NCBI GenBank assembly: GCA_009773645.1
Contig: WSYB01000007.1
Location: 93,402 to 157,401, forward strand
From: Geobacteraceae bacterium
GTDB taxonomy: Bacteria > Desulfobacterota > Desulfuromonadia > Geobacterales > Geobacteraceae
Length of the DNA stretch: 64,000 nucleotides
Direction: 5' to 3'
Of the stretch, positions 19,115-27,100 are shown one piece after another. Every line of letters begins with the position of its first letter. Positions within the stretch are counted from its first letter, which is position 1. A program made the position numbers and the translations under genes. The notes under the pieces were generated by a model. That model was not told where the DNA came from. It did not search any database and saw only the letters and a program-made list of their open reading frames with translations.

Positions 19115-19418
19115 AATTGCCCGTTTTTGCCGGTTCGGATTTTTCCGGAGCGGGAAACTGATAGATGATCTCGTTCGGTCTTACCAGCCCGAAATCCTTG
19201 CGCGCTATGCTTTCGAGATAGCGCCGGTCGGATTTCAACGCCTCTATCTCCCTTTTCAGCTTGTCATTTTCGGCCTTCAGCGCCTCGGCCTGCTTCTGAA
19301 TCTCCTGTTTTTCCCGATTCAGGCTGTGGATGTGCAACAGGCCACGGTCGCCAAAGATGGTAAAAAAAAGGATGAACAGTATGAACCCGGCAGGGATGAG
19401 ATACATCCGCTTGCGCAC
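19077..19418 (-). CDS. FtsB/DivIC family septum formation protein
   Basis: 113 residues. One membrane segment (about 5-23, MYLIPAGFILFILFFTIFG) precedes a coiled coil (about 30-70) and the family element LESIARKDFGLVRPNEIIYQF. FtsB/DivIC bridges FtsL and FtsQ in the divisome. The start is GTG at 19418 with GGAGG four bases upstream. The last 12 residues (SATEPQRHGEKR) are encoded by the adjoining intergenic repeat and are unlikely to be part of the fold. An unusual neighbour set: uxs upstream and argS downstream. Confidence 0.85.
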   Translation of the reverse strand: MRKRMYLIPAGFILFILFFTIFGDRGLLHIHSLNREKQEIQKQAEALKAENDKLKREIEALKSDRRYLESIARKDFGLVRPNEIIYQFPAPEKSEPAKTGNSATEPQRHGEKR

Positions 19419-19429
19419 GTTTCCTCCCT

Positions 19430-19564
19430 AGTTTCCATCCGGAAACGGTCTTTTTTCGCCCTGGCGGTGTCAATCTGCGGGCTTGCTTGTGCGGCGTACC
19501 GATGTACGCCTCCGCGCAATCCCTTGACCAATAGTTTCTCATTCGGACTTTCCGGATGGAAACT
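19430..19564. repeat. Intergenic repeat with TTTCCGGATGGAAACT ends
   Basis: The two ends are inverted copies (TTTCCATCCGGAAA near 19433, and GGACTTTCCGGATGGAAACT at 19545-19564). The inner part has a GCGGCGTACCGATGTACGCC-like palindrome and CCAATAGTTTCTCAT (19528-19542). The right end recurs at 43430-43448 and, with CCAATAGTTTCTCAT, at 48464-48501, so this is a dispersed family. Confidence 0.6.
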
Positions 19565-19566
19565 CC

Positions 19567-20502
19567 CTATCCTTCAGCGAGCAGGGCGGCAAAATAGTCG
19601 ATGGTTTTTTTCAGGCCGGTTTCCACATCGACCTGCGGGCTCCAGCCGAGCCGTTCCCTGGCGATTGCTATATCCGGCTGCCGCTGCCTGGGGTCATCCG
19701 CCGGGAGCGGCTTGAACACGATCTGCGATCTGGAACCGGTCAGCGCAATAATGCGCCGGGCAAACTCCAGAATGGTTGTCTCGGCGGGATTCCCCAGATT
19801 CACCGGCCCGGTGAACCCTGCACACTCCATCATCCTGATCATCCCCTCCACCAGGTCGTCCACATAGCAGAAGGAACGGGTCTGGTCCCCTTCCCCGTAG
19901 ACCGTGATATCCTCGCCCCGCAAGGCCTGGACGATGAAGTTGGAAACCACGCGGCCGTCATTTATGGCCATCCGCGGTCCGTAGGTATTGAAGATACGTA
20001 TAATACGGATATCCACGCCGTTCTGCCTGTGATAGTCCATCATCAGCGTCTCGGCCACCCTTTTTCCCTCATCGTAGCAACTCCTTATCCCGATAGGGTT
20101 TACGTTGCCCCAGTATTCCTCGGTCTGCGGATGCACCTGGGGGTCGCCGTAAACCTCCGACGTGGATGCTTGCAGGATCCTTGCCCGTACCCGTTTGGCC
20201 AGCCCTAGCATATGGATGGTCCCCATGACGCTGGTTTTGATGGTCTTCACCGGGTTGTACTGATAATGGATGGGAGACGCCGGACATGCCAGGTTGTACA
20301 CGCGGTCCACTTCCAGCAGGATCGGCTCGGTGATGTCGTGGCGGATCAGCTCAAAACCGGAATTACCGAGGAGGCGGGCAATATTCCTCTTGCTACCGGT
20401 AAAGAAGTTGTCGAGGCAGAGCACCTCATGCCCCTCATGCAACAGCCTTTCACAGAGATGGGAGCCGATAAATCCGGCCCCGCCGGTAACGAGTATGCGC
20501 AT
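19567..20502 (-). CDS. UDP-glucuronate decarboxylase (UDP-xylose synthase)
   Basis: 311 residues, extended SDR. NAD-binding [35 protein letters not shown] and [11 protein letters not shown] carry the catalytic Thr/Ser, Tyr and Lys in the pattern typical of Uxs; [18 protein letters not shown] is also diagnostic. It converts UDP-glucuronate to UDP-xylose. The UDP-glucose dehydrogenase gene that makes its substrate lies directly upstream, so the pair forms a UDP-glucose to UDP-xylose route for envelope glycans. Confidence 0.92.
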   Translation of the reverse strand: MRILVTGGAGFIGSHLCERLLHEGHEVLCLDNFFTGSKRNIARLLGNSGFELIRHDITEPILLEVDRVYNLACPASPIHYQYNPVKTIKTSVMGTIHMLGLAKRVRARILQASTSEVYGDPQVHPQTEEYWGNVNPIGIRSCYDEGKRVAETLMMDYHRQNGVDIRIIRIFNTYGPRMAINDGRVVSNFIVQALRGEDITVYGEGDQTRSFCYVDDLVEGMIRMMECAGFTGPVNLGNPAETTILEFARRIIALTGSRSQIVFKPLPADDPRQRQPDIAIARERLGWSPQVDVETGLKKTIDYFAALLAEG

Positions 20503-20516
20503 GTCACAACCTCATG

Positions 20517-20596
20517 TTCAAGGTTCGAGGTTCGAGGTTCAAGGTTCGAGGTTGGAATTTTACCGTAGAACGTTGAACATAGAACGTAGAACCGTC
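20517..20596. repeat. Intergenic hairpin repeat, GTTCGAGGTTC / GTAGAAC type
   Basis: Left arm of AGGTTCGAGGTTCGAGGTTC units (20520-20552); right arm of TAGAACGTTGAACATAGAAC units (20565-20593). It fills the gap between ugd and uxs. The same units recur at 23026-23102 and 24131-24170. Confidence 0.65.
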
Positions 20597-20600
20597 TTTG

Positions 20601-21953
20601 TTATCCTTCACAGATGGAATTGCCGTTGCGTCCGATGGGGAAATATTCGAAGCCGGCATCCCTCATCCGCTGCGGCTCATAGAGGTTTCTGCCGTCGAAG
20701 ACGAGCGGCTGATTCAAGAGCGATCTGATCCTGTCGAAATCGGGATTGCGGTATTCGTTCCACTCGGTGACGATGGCCAGGGCGTCGGCCCCCTTGAGGA
20801 TTTCATACTGATTGTTGCTGTAAGCAATGCGTTCGCCGAAGATCTTTTTCGCCTCTTTGATCGCCTCCGGGTCATGGGCGCGGATAGCAGCCCCCATCTC
20901 CAGGAGCCGGTTGATTATGACCACCGACGGTGCCTCGCGCATGTCGTCGGTGCGGGGCTTGAACGAAAGCCCCCAGAGTGCCACGGTCTTCCCGGCAAGG
21001 GGGAGGCTGTTGGCGCCGTCACCGAGACGGGCGCCTATCTTGTGGGTCAGCACCAGCTTCTGGCGCTCGTTTACCTCCTCCACGGCCTTCAGGAGAAGAA
21101 AATCGTAACTGCATTCCTCGGCGGTCATGACCAGGGCCTTGACATCCTTGGGGAAGCAGGAACCGCCGTACCCCACACCGGGAAAGAGAAAATCGTAGCC
21201 GATCCGGGAGTCGGAGCCGATCCCCTCGCGGACCGCGGCCACGTCGGCCCCCATCCGCTCGCAGAGGTTGGCGATCTGGTTCATGAAGGTTATCTTGGTG
21301 GCCAGCATGGCATTGGCGGCGTACTTGGTCATCTCCGCGCTTTTCACGTCCATGACTATCAGCCGGTTTGTCCTGCGCATGAAGGGGGAGTAAAGCTCCT
21401 TCATGATCTCGGCGGTGCGGACGTTGTCGGTGCCGATCACCACCCGGTCGGGCTTCATGAAGTCGTCGATGGCGGCCCCCTCCTTCAGGAACTCCGGGTT
21501 GGAGACCACATCAAACACGAGATTAACCCCCCTTTTGTCCAGTTCTTCCTTAACCGCGGCGCGTACCTTGTCGGCGGTCCCCACCGGCACCGTGGATTTG
21601 TCCACGATGATCTTGTAGCTATCCATGTGCCGGCCGATGTTGCGGGCAACATCCAGGACGTATTTAAGATCGGCCGAGCCGTCTTCCCCCGGAGGAGTGC
21701 CGACGGCGATGAAATTGATCAGCGATGCCTTTATGGCGGTGGCCAGGTCGGTGGTAAACGAGAGTCTCCCTTCCTCGGTATTCCGGAGCACCATCTCCTT
21801 CAGTCCCGGCTCATAAATGGGGATGACCCCTTTTTTCAGCCCCTCTATCTTTGCTTCAACCACGTCGACACAGATGACGTCATTACCGCTTTCGGCAAAA
21901 CAGGTTCCTGCCACCAGACCCACATAGCCGGTGCCGATTACACAGATTTTCAT
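20601..21953 (-). CDS. UDP-glucose 6-dehydrogenase
   Basis: 450 residues. The N-terminal Rossmann fold starts [21 protein letters not shown]; the catalytic cysteine is in [12 protein letters not shown]; the C-terminal UDP-binding domain has [17 protein letters not shown]. It oxidises UDP-glucose to UDP-glucuronate with two NAD. The ATG at 21953 is chosen over an in-frame one at 22061 because the fold begins there and GGGAG lies nine bases upstream. Substrate supplier for the Uxs and the epimerase encoded nearby. Confidence 0.95.
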   Translation of the reverse strand: MKICVIGTGYVGLVAGTCFAESGNDVICVDVVEAKIEGLKKGVIPIYEPGLKEMVLRNTEEGRLSFTTDLATAIKASLINFIAVGTPPGEDGSADLKYVLDVARNIGRHMDSYKIIVDKSTVPVGTADKVRAAVKEELDKRGVNLVFDVVSNPEFLKEGAAIDDFMKPDRVVIGTDNVRTAEIMKELYSPFMRRTNRLIVMDVKSAEMTKYAANAMLATKITFMNQIANLCERMGADVAAVREGIGSDSRIGYDFLFPGVGYGGSCFPKDVKALVMTAEECSYDFLLLKAVEEVNERQKLVLTHKIGARLGDGANSLPLAGKTVALWGLSFKPRTDDMREAPSVVIINRLLEMGAAIRAHDPEAIKEAKKIFGERIAYSNNQYEILKGADALAIVTEWNEYRNPDFDRIRSLLNQPLVFDGRNLYEPQRMRDAGFEYFPIGRNGNSICEG

Positions 21954-22120
21954 AAATATTGTCTCCCATGAATATGAACAACGTTTGTATATAGCACAAA
22001 AAGCCGCCGTTATTCCAGCCTTTTCCCGGCAAATCCCGGCATGGTACACACCCGCCTTCATAGAGGGTATCCGAATTATTCCTTTCGGAACTATACCAAA
22101 ACAAAGGCGTAATCCTTAAA

Positions 22121-22215
22121 GCAAAGATTTAACGCTAAGACGCAAGGGCTCAGAGAATAAAGGATTTATAAAGTTTTCTCCTTTGCGATTTGGCTCCTTT
22201 GCAACTTGGCGTTGA
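22121..22215. repeat. Intergenic hairpin repeat, AACGCTAAGACGCAAGG-type
   Basis: Left arm AAAGATTTAACGCTAAGACG (about 22123-22157); right arm CTCCTTTGCGATTTGGCTCC and TTTGCAACTTGGCGTT (22177-22213). The right arm is inside the 3' end of ksgA. The rest of the 21954-22165 gap shows nothing clear. Confidence 0.55.
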
Positions 22216-23014
22216 TTGCCCTGGCAAGTGCTGCAAACTCTTCCAGGGAAAGGGTTTCCCCTCGCCTCCCCGGCTCGATACCGCTAGATGCCAGAGCCTG
22301 CAAAAGAGCGTGCTCGTCCGGCCCGAGTTCCGCGGACTTGAGACAGTTCCACAGGGTTTTACGCCGCTGACTAAAGGCTGCCTTGACCACCCGGCGAAAG
22401 AAGGGCTCATCACCCACGTCAGCCCGGGGGGTGGGAAGGGGATCAAACTGCAGCACGATCGAATCTACCTTGGGGACCGGATAGAATGAGCCGGGCTTCA
22501 CGATAAACGCCCTGGTCATGTTGAAATGGAGACCGCAAAAGACCGACAGTACCCCGTATGCCTTGGTGGCGGGGGGTGCGACCAGCCGCTCACCCACCTC
22601 CTTTTGCAGCATCAGCACCAGGCGGGAAAAAAGCTCCCGGTTATCAAGGAACCTGAACAGCACCTGGGAGGAGATGTTGTAGGGGAGGTTCGCCGCTACC
22701 TTCCATTTCCCATCCCAGCGCGACTGGAGGAGCACGGGGAGGTCCGCCGCAAGAATGTCGGCCTGAACGACCTCCACATTTCCCTTGACGGCAAATTCAT
22801 GTCTGAGCAAGGGGACGAGCTCCCGGTCAAGCTCCACCGCCAGGACCTGCGCGCCTTTTTCCGCAAGGAGAGCGGTGAGCGCCCCCCTCCCCGGTCCCAC
22901 CTCCAGAATTCTGTCGTGCGGGGTGATCCCGACCAGTTCCACAATGCGGGCGAGCACGTTCCGGTCCGTAAGGAAGTTCTGCCCCAGTGCCTTTTTCGGG
23001 CGTGGCTTCTCCAT
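22166..23014 (-). CDS. rsmA: 16S rRNA dimethyladenosine transferase KsgA (RsmA)
   Basis: 282 residues. SAM-binding EVGPGRGALTALLA follows the N-terminal KALGQNFLTD; the catalytic motif is NLPYNISSQ. It dimethylates two adjacent adenines near the 3' end of 16S rRNA during small-subunit maturation. The last dozen residues (INAKLQRSQIAKEKTL) read through the adjoining intergenic repeat, so the gene's native end has probably been replaced. Start at the ATG at 23014; no strong ribosome-binding site is seen. Confidence 0.93.
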   Translation of the reverse strand: MEKPRPKKALGQNFLTDRNVLARIVELVGITPHDRILEVGPGRGALTALLAEKGAQVLAVELDRELVPLLRHEFAVKGNVEVVQADILAADLPVLLQSRWDGKWKVAANLPYNISSQVLFRFLDNRELFSRLVLMLQKEVGERLVAPPATKAYGVLSVFCGLHFNMTRAFIVKPGSFYPVPKVDSIVLQFDPLPTPRADVGDEPFFRRVVKAAFSQRRKTLWNCLKSAELGPDEHALLQALASSGIEPGRRGETLSLEEFAALARAINAKLQRSQIAKEKTL

Positions 23015-23025
23015 AAGATGAATAC

Positions 23026-23102
23026 CGTTCTACGTTCTATGTTCTACGTTCAAAGTTACACACCCCAAAAACCTAGAACCTCGAACGTAGAACTTAGAAC
23101 TT
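23026..23102. repeat. Intergenic hairpin repeat, TTCTACGTTCTATG-type
   Basis: Left arm CCGTTCTACGTTCTATGTTC (from 23025); right arm CTAGAACCTCGAACGTAGAA (23072-23100). Complementary units in opposite order. It lies between tsaD and ksgA, and the right arm reaches the tsaD stop codon. Confidence 0.65.
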
Positions 23103-24125
23103 CTTTCTGAGTCTCTCCGCTATGCTGTCAAGGGGCCACACCGGCAGGGCATCAATCGTCAGCCCGCTTGTCAAGCCGTTTGTCAGGTAATGGTCACCCG
23201 GCACGGCCAGCATGGCGGCATTGTCCGCACACAAAAGCGGCGAGGGGATATGGAGTTCCAGATTTTCCTCACCGGCAAGCCGGCCCATCTCCCTGCGCAG
23301 CGCACTGTTGCACGCCACCCCGCCGGCAACGACCACCCTCTTTATCCCCGTGGTCTTCACGGCGGCAGCGGTCTTGCCTACCAGGACCTCACATGCGGCT
23401 GCCTGAAAAGAAGCGCAGAGGTCGTTCAAGGAAGCCCCTTCCCGTGCCGTGGGATTTTTCTGCACGTGGTTGAGCACCGCCGTTTTCAATCCGCTGAAAC
23501 TGAAGTTGAAGCTTCCGTCATGGAGAAGGGGCCGGGGGAATTTCATCCCTGCCGGGTCGCCCGTTGCGGCCAGCCGGTCTATGACGGCCCCCCCAGGGTA
23601 GGGAAGCCCCAGGAGTTTTGCCACCTTGTCAAACGCCTCGCCGGCCGCGTCGTCAAGGGTCTGGCCGAGGGTTGTGTAACGGCCGATACCATCCACCCGG
23701 TAAAGATGGGTGTGGCCGCCGGAAACCGCCAGGGCAATGAACGGGAACTCCACCGGATGCTCCAGAAAAACCGCCAGCAGATGCCCCTCTATGTGGTTTA
23801 CGCCGACCAGCGGGAGATTACGCGCGTACGCCATCGCCTTGGCGGTGGAGATGCCCACCAGAAGAGCGCCGGCCAGCCCCGGCCCCTGAGTGACGGCAAC
23901 CCCCTCGATGTCGTCGAGGCCAACCGCCCCCTTCTGCAACGCCTCTTCGATTACAGATACGATCACTTCCAGGTGCTTGCGCGAGGCAATCTCCGGCACC
24001 ACCCCGCCAAACTCGGCATGGACGGCTATCTGGGAGAAAATGACATTGGACAGGACCGAACGGCCGTCCTGTACAACGGCGGCTGCGGTCTCGTCACAGG
24101 AAGATTCTATGGCTAAAACAAGCAT
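23094..24125 (-). CDS. tsaD: tRNA N6-threonylcarbamoyladenosine transferase TsaD
   Basis: 343 residues, family length. ASKHA fold beginning MLVLAIESSCDETAAAV; metal-binding histidines are in VNHIEGHLLA, and the nucleotide loop SGGHTHLY follows. With TsaB, TsaC and TsaE it installs t6A at position 37 of ANN-decoding tRNAs. The ATG sits right against a TTCTACG-type repeat, so the region that should carry the ribosome-binding site (GAACGGA) derives from the repeat. Confidence 0.95.
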   Translation of the reverse strand: MLVLAIESSCDETAAAVVQDGRSVLSNVIFSQIAVHAEFGGVVPEIASRKHLEVIVSVIEEALQKGAVGLDDIEGVAVTQGPGLAGALLVGISTAKAMAYARNLPLVGVNHIEGHLLAVFLEHPVEFPFIALAVSGGHTHLYRVDGIGRYTTLGQTLDDAAGEAFDKVAKLLGLPYPGGAVIDRLAATGDPAGMKFPRPLLHDGSFNFSFSGLKTAVLNHVQKNPTAREGASLNDLCASFQAAACEVLVGKTAAAVKTTGIKRVVVAGGVACNSALRREMGRLAGEENLELHIPSPLLCADNAAMLAVPGDHYLTNGLTSGLTIDALPVWPLDSIAERLRKKF

Positions 24126-24130
24126 GAAAT

Positions 24131-24232
24131 CCGTTCTACGTTGTACGTTCTATGTTCTACGTTCTATGTTGAAAAAAACGGGGCGTGTACCACGCCCCAT
24201 TCCGCTTCCCGCTTCCCGCTTCCCGGCCTACA
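24131..24232. repeat. Composite intergenic repeat, TTCTACG left part and CTTCCCG right part
   Basis: The left part is CCGTTCTACGTTGTACGTTC and TATGTTCTACGTTC units (24131-24170); the right part is three CGCTTCC repeats (24202-24225). Two families seen separately elsewhere are joined here, with a terminator between them. Confidence 0.6.
24172..24198 (-). terminator. Rho-independent terminator after phoH
   Basis: On the minus strand: GGGGCGTG, three-base loop, CACGCCCC, then a G and seven T. It lies 30 bases past the phoH stop and separates it from tsaD. Confidence 0.8.
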
Positions 24233-25544
24233 ACAGGTTGGCCGCCAGTTCGGCCAGCTCTGACCTCTCCCCCTTCATCATGGTGACATGCCCGGAGATT
24301 GCCTGTCCCTTGAATTTCTCCACCACGTAGGTCAGTCCGTTGCTGGAGGAATCCACATAGGGGTTGTCGATCTGGTACGGGTCGCCGGTCAACACAATTT
24401 TGGTCCCCTCCCCCGCCCTGGTGACGATGGTCTTGATCTCATGGGGGGTAAGGTTTTGCGCCTCATCCACAATCATATACTGGTTCGGGATGGATCGCCC
24501 CCTGATGTAGGTCAGCGGCTCGATGTCCATGATCCCCATGGCCATCAGTTCCTTGTACCCCTTGCTGTGCCGTTTCTCCCCTTCATGCCCGGAAAGGAGG
24601 AGTTCCACGTTGTCAAAAATCGGCTGCATCCAGGGGGTCAGCTTCTCCTCGATATCGCCGGGAAGAAATCCCAGGTCTTTCCCCATGGGGAAAACCGGGC
24701 GGGAAACCAACAGACGGTTATAGACATTTTCCTCGGCAGTCTTGTGAAGGCCTGCCGCTATGGCCAGCAGGGTCTTCCCCGTGCCGGCCTTGCCCACCAG
24801 TGTCACAAGCTTGATATTATCATCCAGCAGGGCGTCCAGGGCAAAAGCCTGCTCGCGGTTTCTGGGGTGAATGCTCCAGATCCCCTCCTTTGCAACCTTT
24901 TTGATCATGGCCAGCCGCCGCTTTTCGGCGTCGTACTTGCCGATGGCGGTGTGTGACGGGTTCAGCCGGTCCCGGAGGGTGACAAACTGGTTTGCATAAA
25001 AATCCCCGGAGAGCTCCGCCCACCCTTGCCCATGAAAGCGGTCGATCAGCTCCGGTTCCGCATCCAGTTCGCTAAAGCCGGCGTAAACCTCTTCAATGGC
25101 CACCTTGTCCGACTCGTAGTCCTGCGCCACCAGGCCGATGGCGTCCGCCTTGATACGGAGATTGGTGTCCTTGGTAACGAATATAATCGGGGTCTGGGCA
25201 TCCTTTTCCCTCACATCGACGGCCACCGCCAGTATCCGGTTATCGCCGCGCTCCTCGCGAAGCTCGGGGGGGAGGCGCTTCATGACCTGCTCTTCATAGA
25301 TCTCCACGCGGAGAGTCCCGCCGCTCTCCAGCCCGACCCCCGAAGAGAGCGACCCCTTTTTCCTTAACTCATCGAGAAAGCGCGAAATCTGCCGGGCGTT
25401 GCGACCGGTCTCGTTCATATCCTTCTTGAAACGGTCTATCTCTTCGATGACGGTGATGGGGATGATCAGGTTGTTTTCCTGGAATTTGAAAATCGCCTGC
25501 GGATCATAGAGTAAAACATTGGTGTCCAGAACAAAATTTTTCAT
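24228..25544 (-). CDS. PIN-PhoH fusion ATPase (PhoH2-like)
   Basis: 438 residues. The N-terminal PIN nuclease-like domain (1-140) keeps the acidic residues of FVLDTNVLLYD and GDNRILAVA; the C-terminal PhoH-type ATPase has Walker A GKAGTGKT and Walker B MIVDEAQN, with LTGDPYQIDNPY downstream. PhoH2-type proteins are RNA helicases with RNase activity. The start is the ATG at 25544 (MKNFVLDTN); the upstream frame from 25562 would add six residues. Terminated by its own hairpin. Biological role here is unknown. Confidence 0.9.
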   Translation of the reverse strand: MKNFVLDTNVLLYDPQAIFKFQENNLIIPITVIEEIDRFKKDMNETGRNARQISRFLDELRKKGSLSSGVGLESGGTLRVEIYEEQVMKRLPPELREERGDNRILAVAVDVREKDAQTPIIFVTKDTNLRIKADAIGLVAQDYESDKVAIEEVYAGFSELDAEPELIDRFHGQGWAELSGDFYANQFVTLRDRLNPSHTAIGKYDAEKRRLAMIKKVAKEGIWSIHPRNREQAFALDALLDDNIKLVTLVGKAGTGKTLLAIAAGLHKTAEENVYNRLLVSRPVFPMGKDLGFLPGDIEEKLTPWMQPIFDNVELLLSGHEGEKRHSKGYKELMAMGIMDIEPLTYIRGRSIPNQYMIVDEAQNLTPHEIKTIVTRAGEGTKIVLTGDPYQIDNPYVDSSSNGLTYVVEKFKGQAISGHVTMMKGERSELAELAANLL

Positions 25545-25567
25545 GTTTCCCTTTCGTGACATGGAGT

Positions 25568-25837
25568 CTATCTGTCATAAACCATTACCTGCAAACCTTT
25601 CGTGGTAGCCAGGATTTTTATATAGACCGGTTTATCCTTAGCCTGCGCCTCGAGCACCACTTCCCCCTGCCGGTTAATGGCGGCAAGTACGCTCTCGGGG
25701 GACTCCTTTATGGTGAAAGCGTTGTAGATACCGGTCTTGTACAATTCTTGCTTGGAAACCGGTTTCTCGGGAGGCAAGGAACAACCGGCGGCAGCCAGCA
25801 CAATGAGAAAGAGCACCGCAAACACCGATCTTTTCAT
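25568..25837 (-). CDS. Small lipoprotein of unknown function
   Basis: 89 residues. Signal peptide with lipobox LAAAGC (Cys at about residue 19), then a compact domain with KESPESVLAAINRQGEVVLEA and a beta-rich end (VYIKILATTKGLQVMVYDR). Not recognised beyond being a predicted lipoprotein. Its ATG overlaps the stop of the cysteine desulfurase gene (ATGA), so the two are co-translated; the stop is 24 bases before phoH. Confidence 0.75.
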   Translation of the reverse strand: MKRSVFAVLFLIVLAAAGCSLPPEKPVSKQELYKTGIYNAFTIKESPESVLAAINRQGEVVLEAQAKDKPVYIKILATTKGLQVMVYDR

Positions 25838-26985
25838 AGTTGTCTCCTCTCCACTATTGCCCGCAAAGATTTCAAAAAGAACTCGATCTCTTCGTCGGTG
25901 TTGAAATAGGCCGGGCTCACCCTGACGGTGCCGCCGGGGTACGTACCGATGGTTTTATGGGCGGCGGGGGAACAATGGAGTCCGACCCGCACACCGATGT
26001 CATAGTCCCGGTCCAGGAGAAAGCCGATCTGCGCCGGATCGAACCCTTCCACCGTGAAAGAGACAACCCCGCCGACCCGCGCCAGATCCTGCGGGGCGTA
26101 GAGGGTAACACCGGGGATAGCCCTCAAGCCTTCCATAGTCCGGGAAACAAGGCCGCTCTCTCTCCGACCGATGGTATCCAGACCGGTTTCCAGGATAAAT
26201 TCCACGCCGGCTTTCAATCCCGCAAGGCCGGGAGTGTTCAACGTGCCGCTCTCAAAGCGTTCGGGGAGGTCTTGCGGCTGTTCAAAGCTCGCGGAGTGTC
26301 CGCCGGTTCCTCCCACAAGAAGAGGGGTAAGCTCGATCCCCTCGCCAATGTACAGAAAGCCGGTCCCCTGCGGGCCGAAAAGCCCCTTGTGCCCCGGTGC
26401 CGCAAGGAGGTCGATATTCAGCCGATTGACATCGATCTGGATCGTGCCCGCACTCTGCGCGGCGTCGATCAGAAGCCGTGCCCCGCACTTCCTTGTAACG
26501 TCGCCGATTTCTTCCACCGGTTGGATGGAGCCGGTGACGTTCGAACAATGGGAAAGGGCCACCAGCCTGGTGGCGCAGCGCACAGCAGCGGATATCTGCC
26601 GGCTGGTGACAAACCCCTGGCGGTCGCCTTCCACCCAGGTCACCTCCACCCCCCGTTGCGCGGCCAGATGGAGGGGGCGAGCCAGGGAATTATGCTCCAT
26701 GGTAGTGGTGACCACATGGTCCCCCGGCCGGAGAAACCCTTGAACGGCGAGATTGAGCGCCTCGGTGGCGCTGTGGGTGAAGATTATCCGTGATGAATCC
26801 CGGACATGAAATAAAGCCGCCAAGCTCTCCCGCGCCTCAAAAACGAGCCGGGTAGCCTCCACCCCCCTGTTGTACCCCCCCCTTCCGGGTCCGACCCCGA
26901 TTTCACGGAGGGCGTATTCGATTGCCTTGTAGACCGACTCGGGCTTCGGAAACGTGGTTGCGGCGTTGTCAAGATAGACGGACAT
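25834..26985 (-). CDS. Cysteine desulfurase family protein (NifS/Csd-like)
   Basis: 383 residues, PLP fold type I class V. It begins MSVYLDNAATTFPKPESV; PLP-binding lysine in APGHKGLFGPQG; conserved active-site cysteine in VGLHCSPAAHKT. The pattern matches the subgroup in which the enzyme is not linked to an IscU scaffold. It likely removes sulfur from cysteine for trafficking to an unknown acceptor. No iron-sulfur scaffold gene is nearby; its partner is the small lipoprotein gene that overlaps it. Confidence 0.87.
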   Translation of the reverse strand: MSVYLDNAATTFPKPESVYKAIEYALREIGVGPGRGGYNRGVEATRLVFEARESLAALFHVRDSSRIIFTHSATEALNLAVQGFLRPGDHVVTTTMEHNSLARPLHLAAQRGVEVTWVEGDRQGFVTSRQISAAVRCATRLVALSHCSNVTGSIQPVEEIGDVTRKCGARLLIDAAQSAGTIQIDVNRLNIDLLAAPGHKGLFGPQGTGFLYIGEGIELTPLLVGGTGGHSASFEQPQDLPERFESGTLNTPGLAGLKAGVEFILETGLDTIGRRESGLVSRTMEGLRAIPGVTLYAPQDLARVGGVVSFTVEGFDPAQIGFLLDRDYDIGVRVGLHCSPAAHKTIGTYPGGTVRVSPAYFNTDEEIEFFLKSLRAIVERRQL

Positions 26986-27040
26986 AATTAATAACTACCA
27001 TTTTGCGGGGAAATTGGCAAACGCTTTCAAAAAACGGCTT

Positions 27041-27100
27041 GCAGGGGCGAACCCATGTGTTCGCCCAATGATGGGGAGACACGCGGGCCTCCCCCTACTG
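27041..27100. repeat. Palindromic repeat GGGCGAA...TTCGCCC with trailing GC-rich arm
   Basis: Seven-base arms at 27045-27051 and 27060-27066, followed by GGGGAGACACGCGGGCCTCC. It is related to the fabZ-lpxD palindrome at 5131-5162. It lies between the cysteine desulfurase gene and the beta-helix lipoprotein gene and overlaps the latter's stop. Confidence 0.5.

Noticed and set aside
20598..21971. Long plus-strand open frame of 457 codons opposite ugd
   Set aside because: The minus strand encodes a complete UDP-glucose dehydrogenase with all motifs; the antisense frame has no recognisable domain and results from codon bias.
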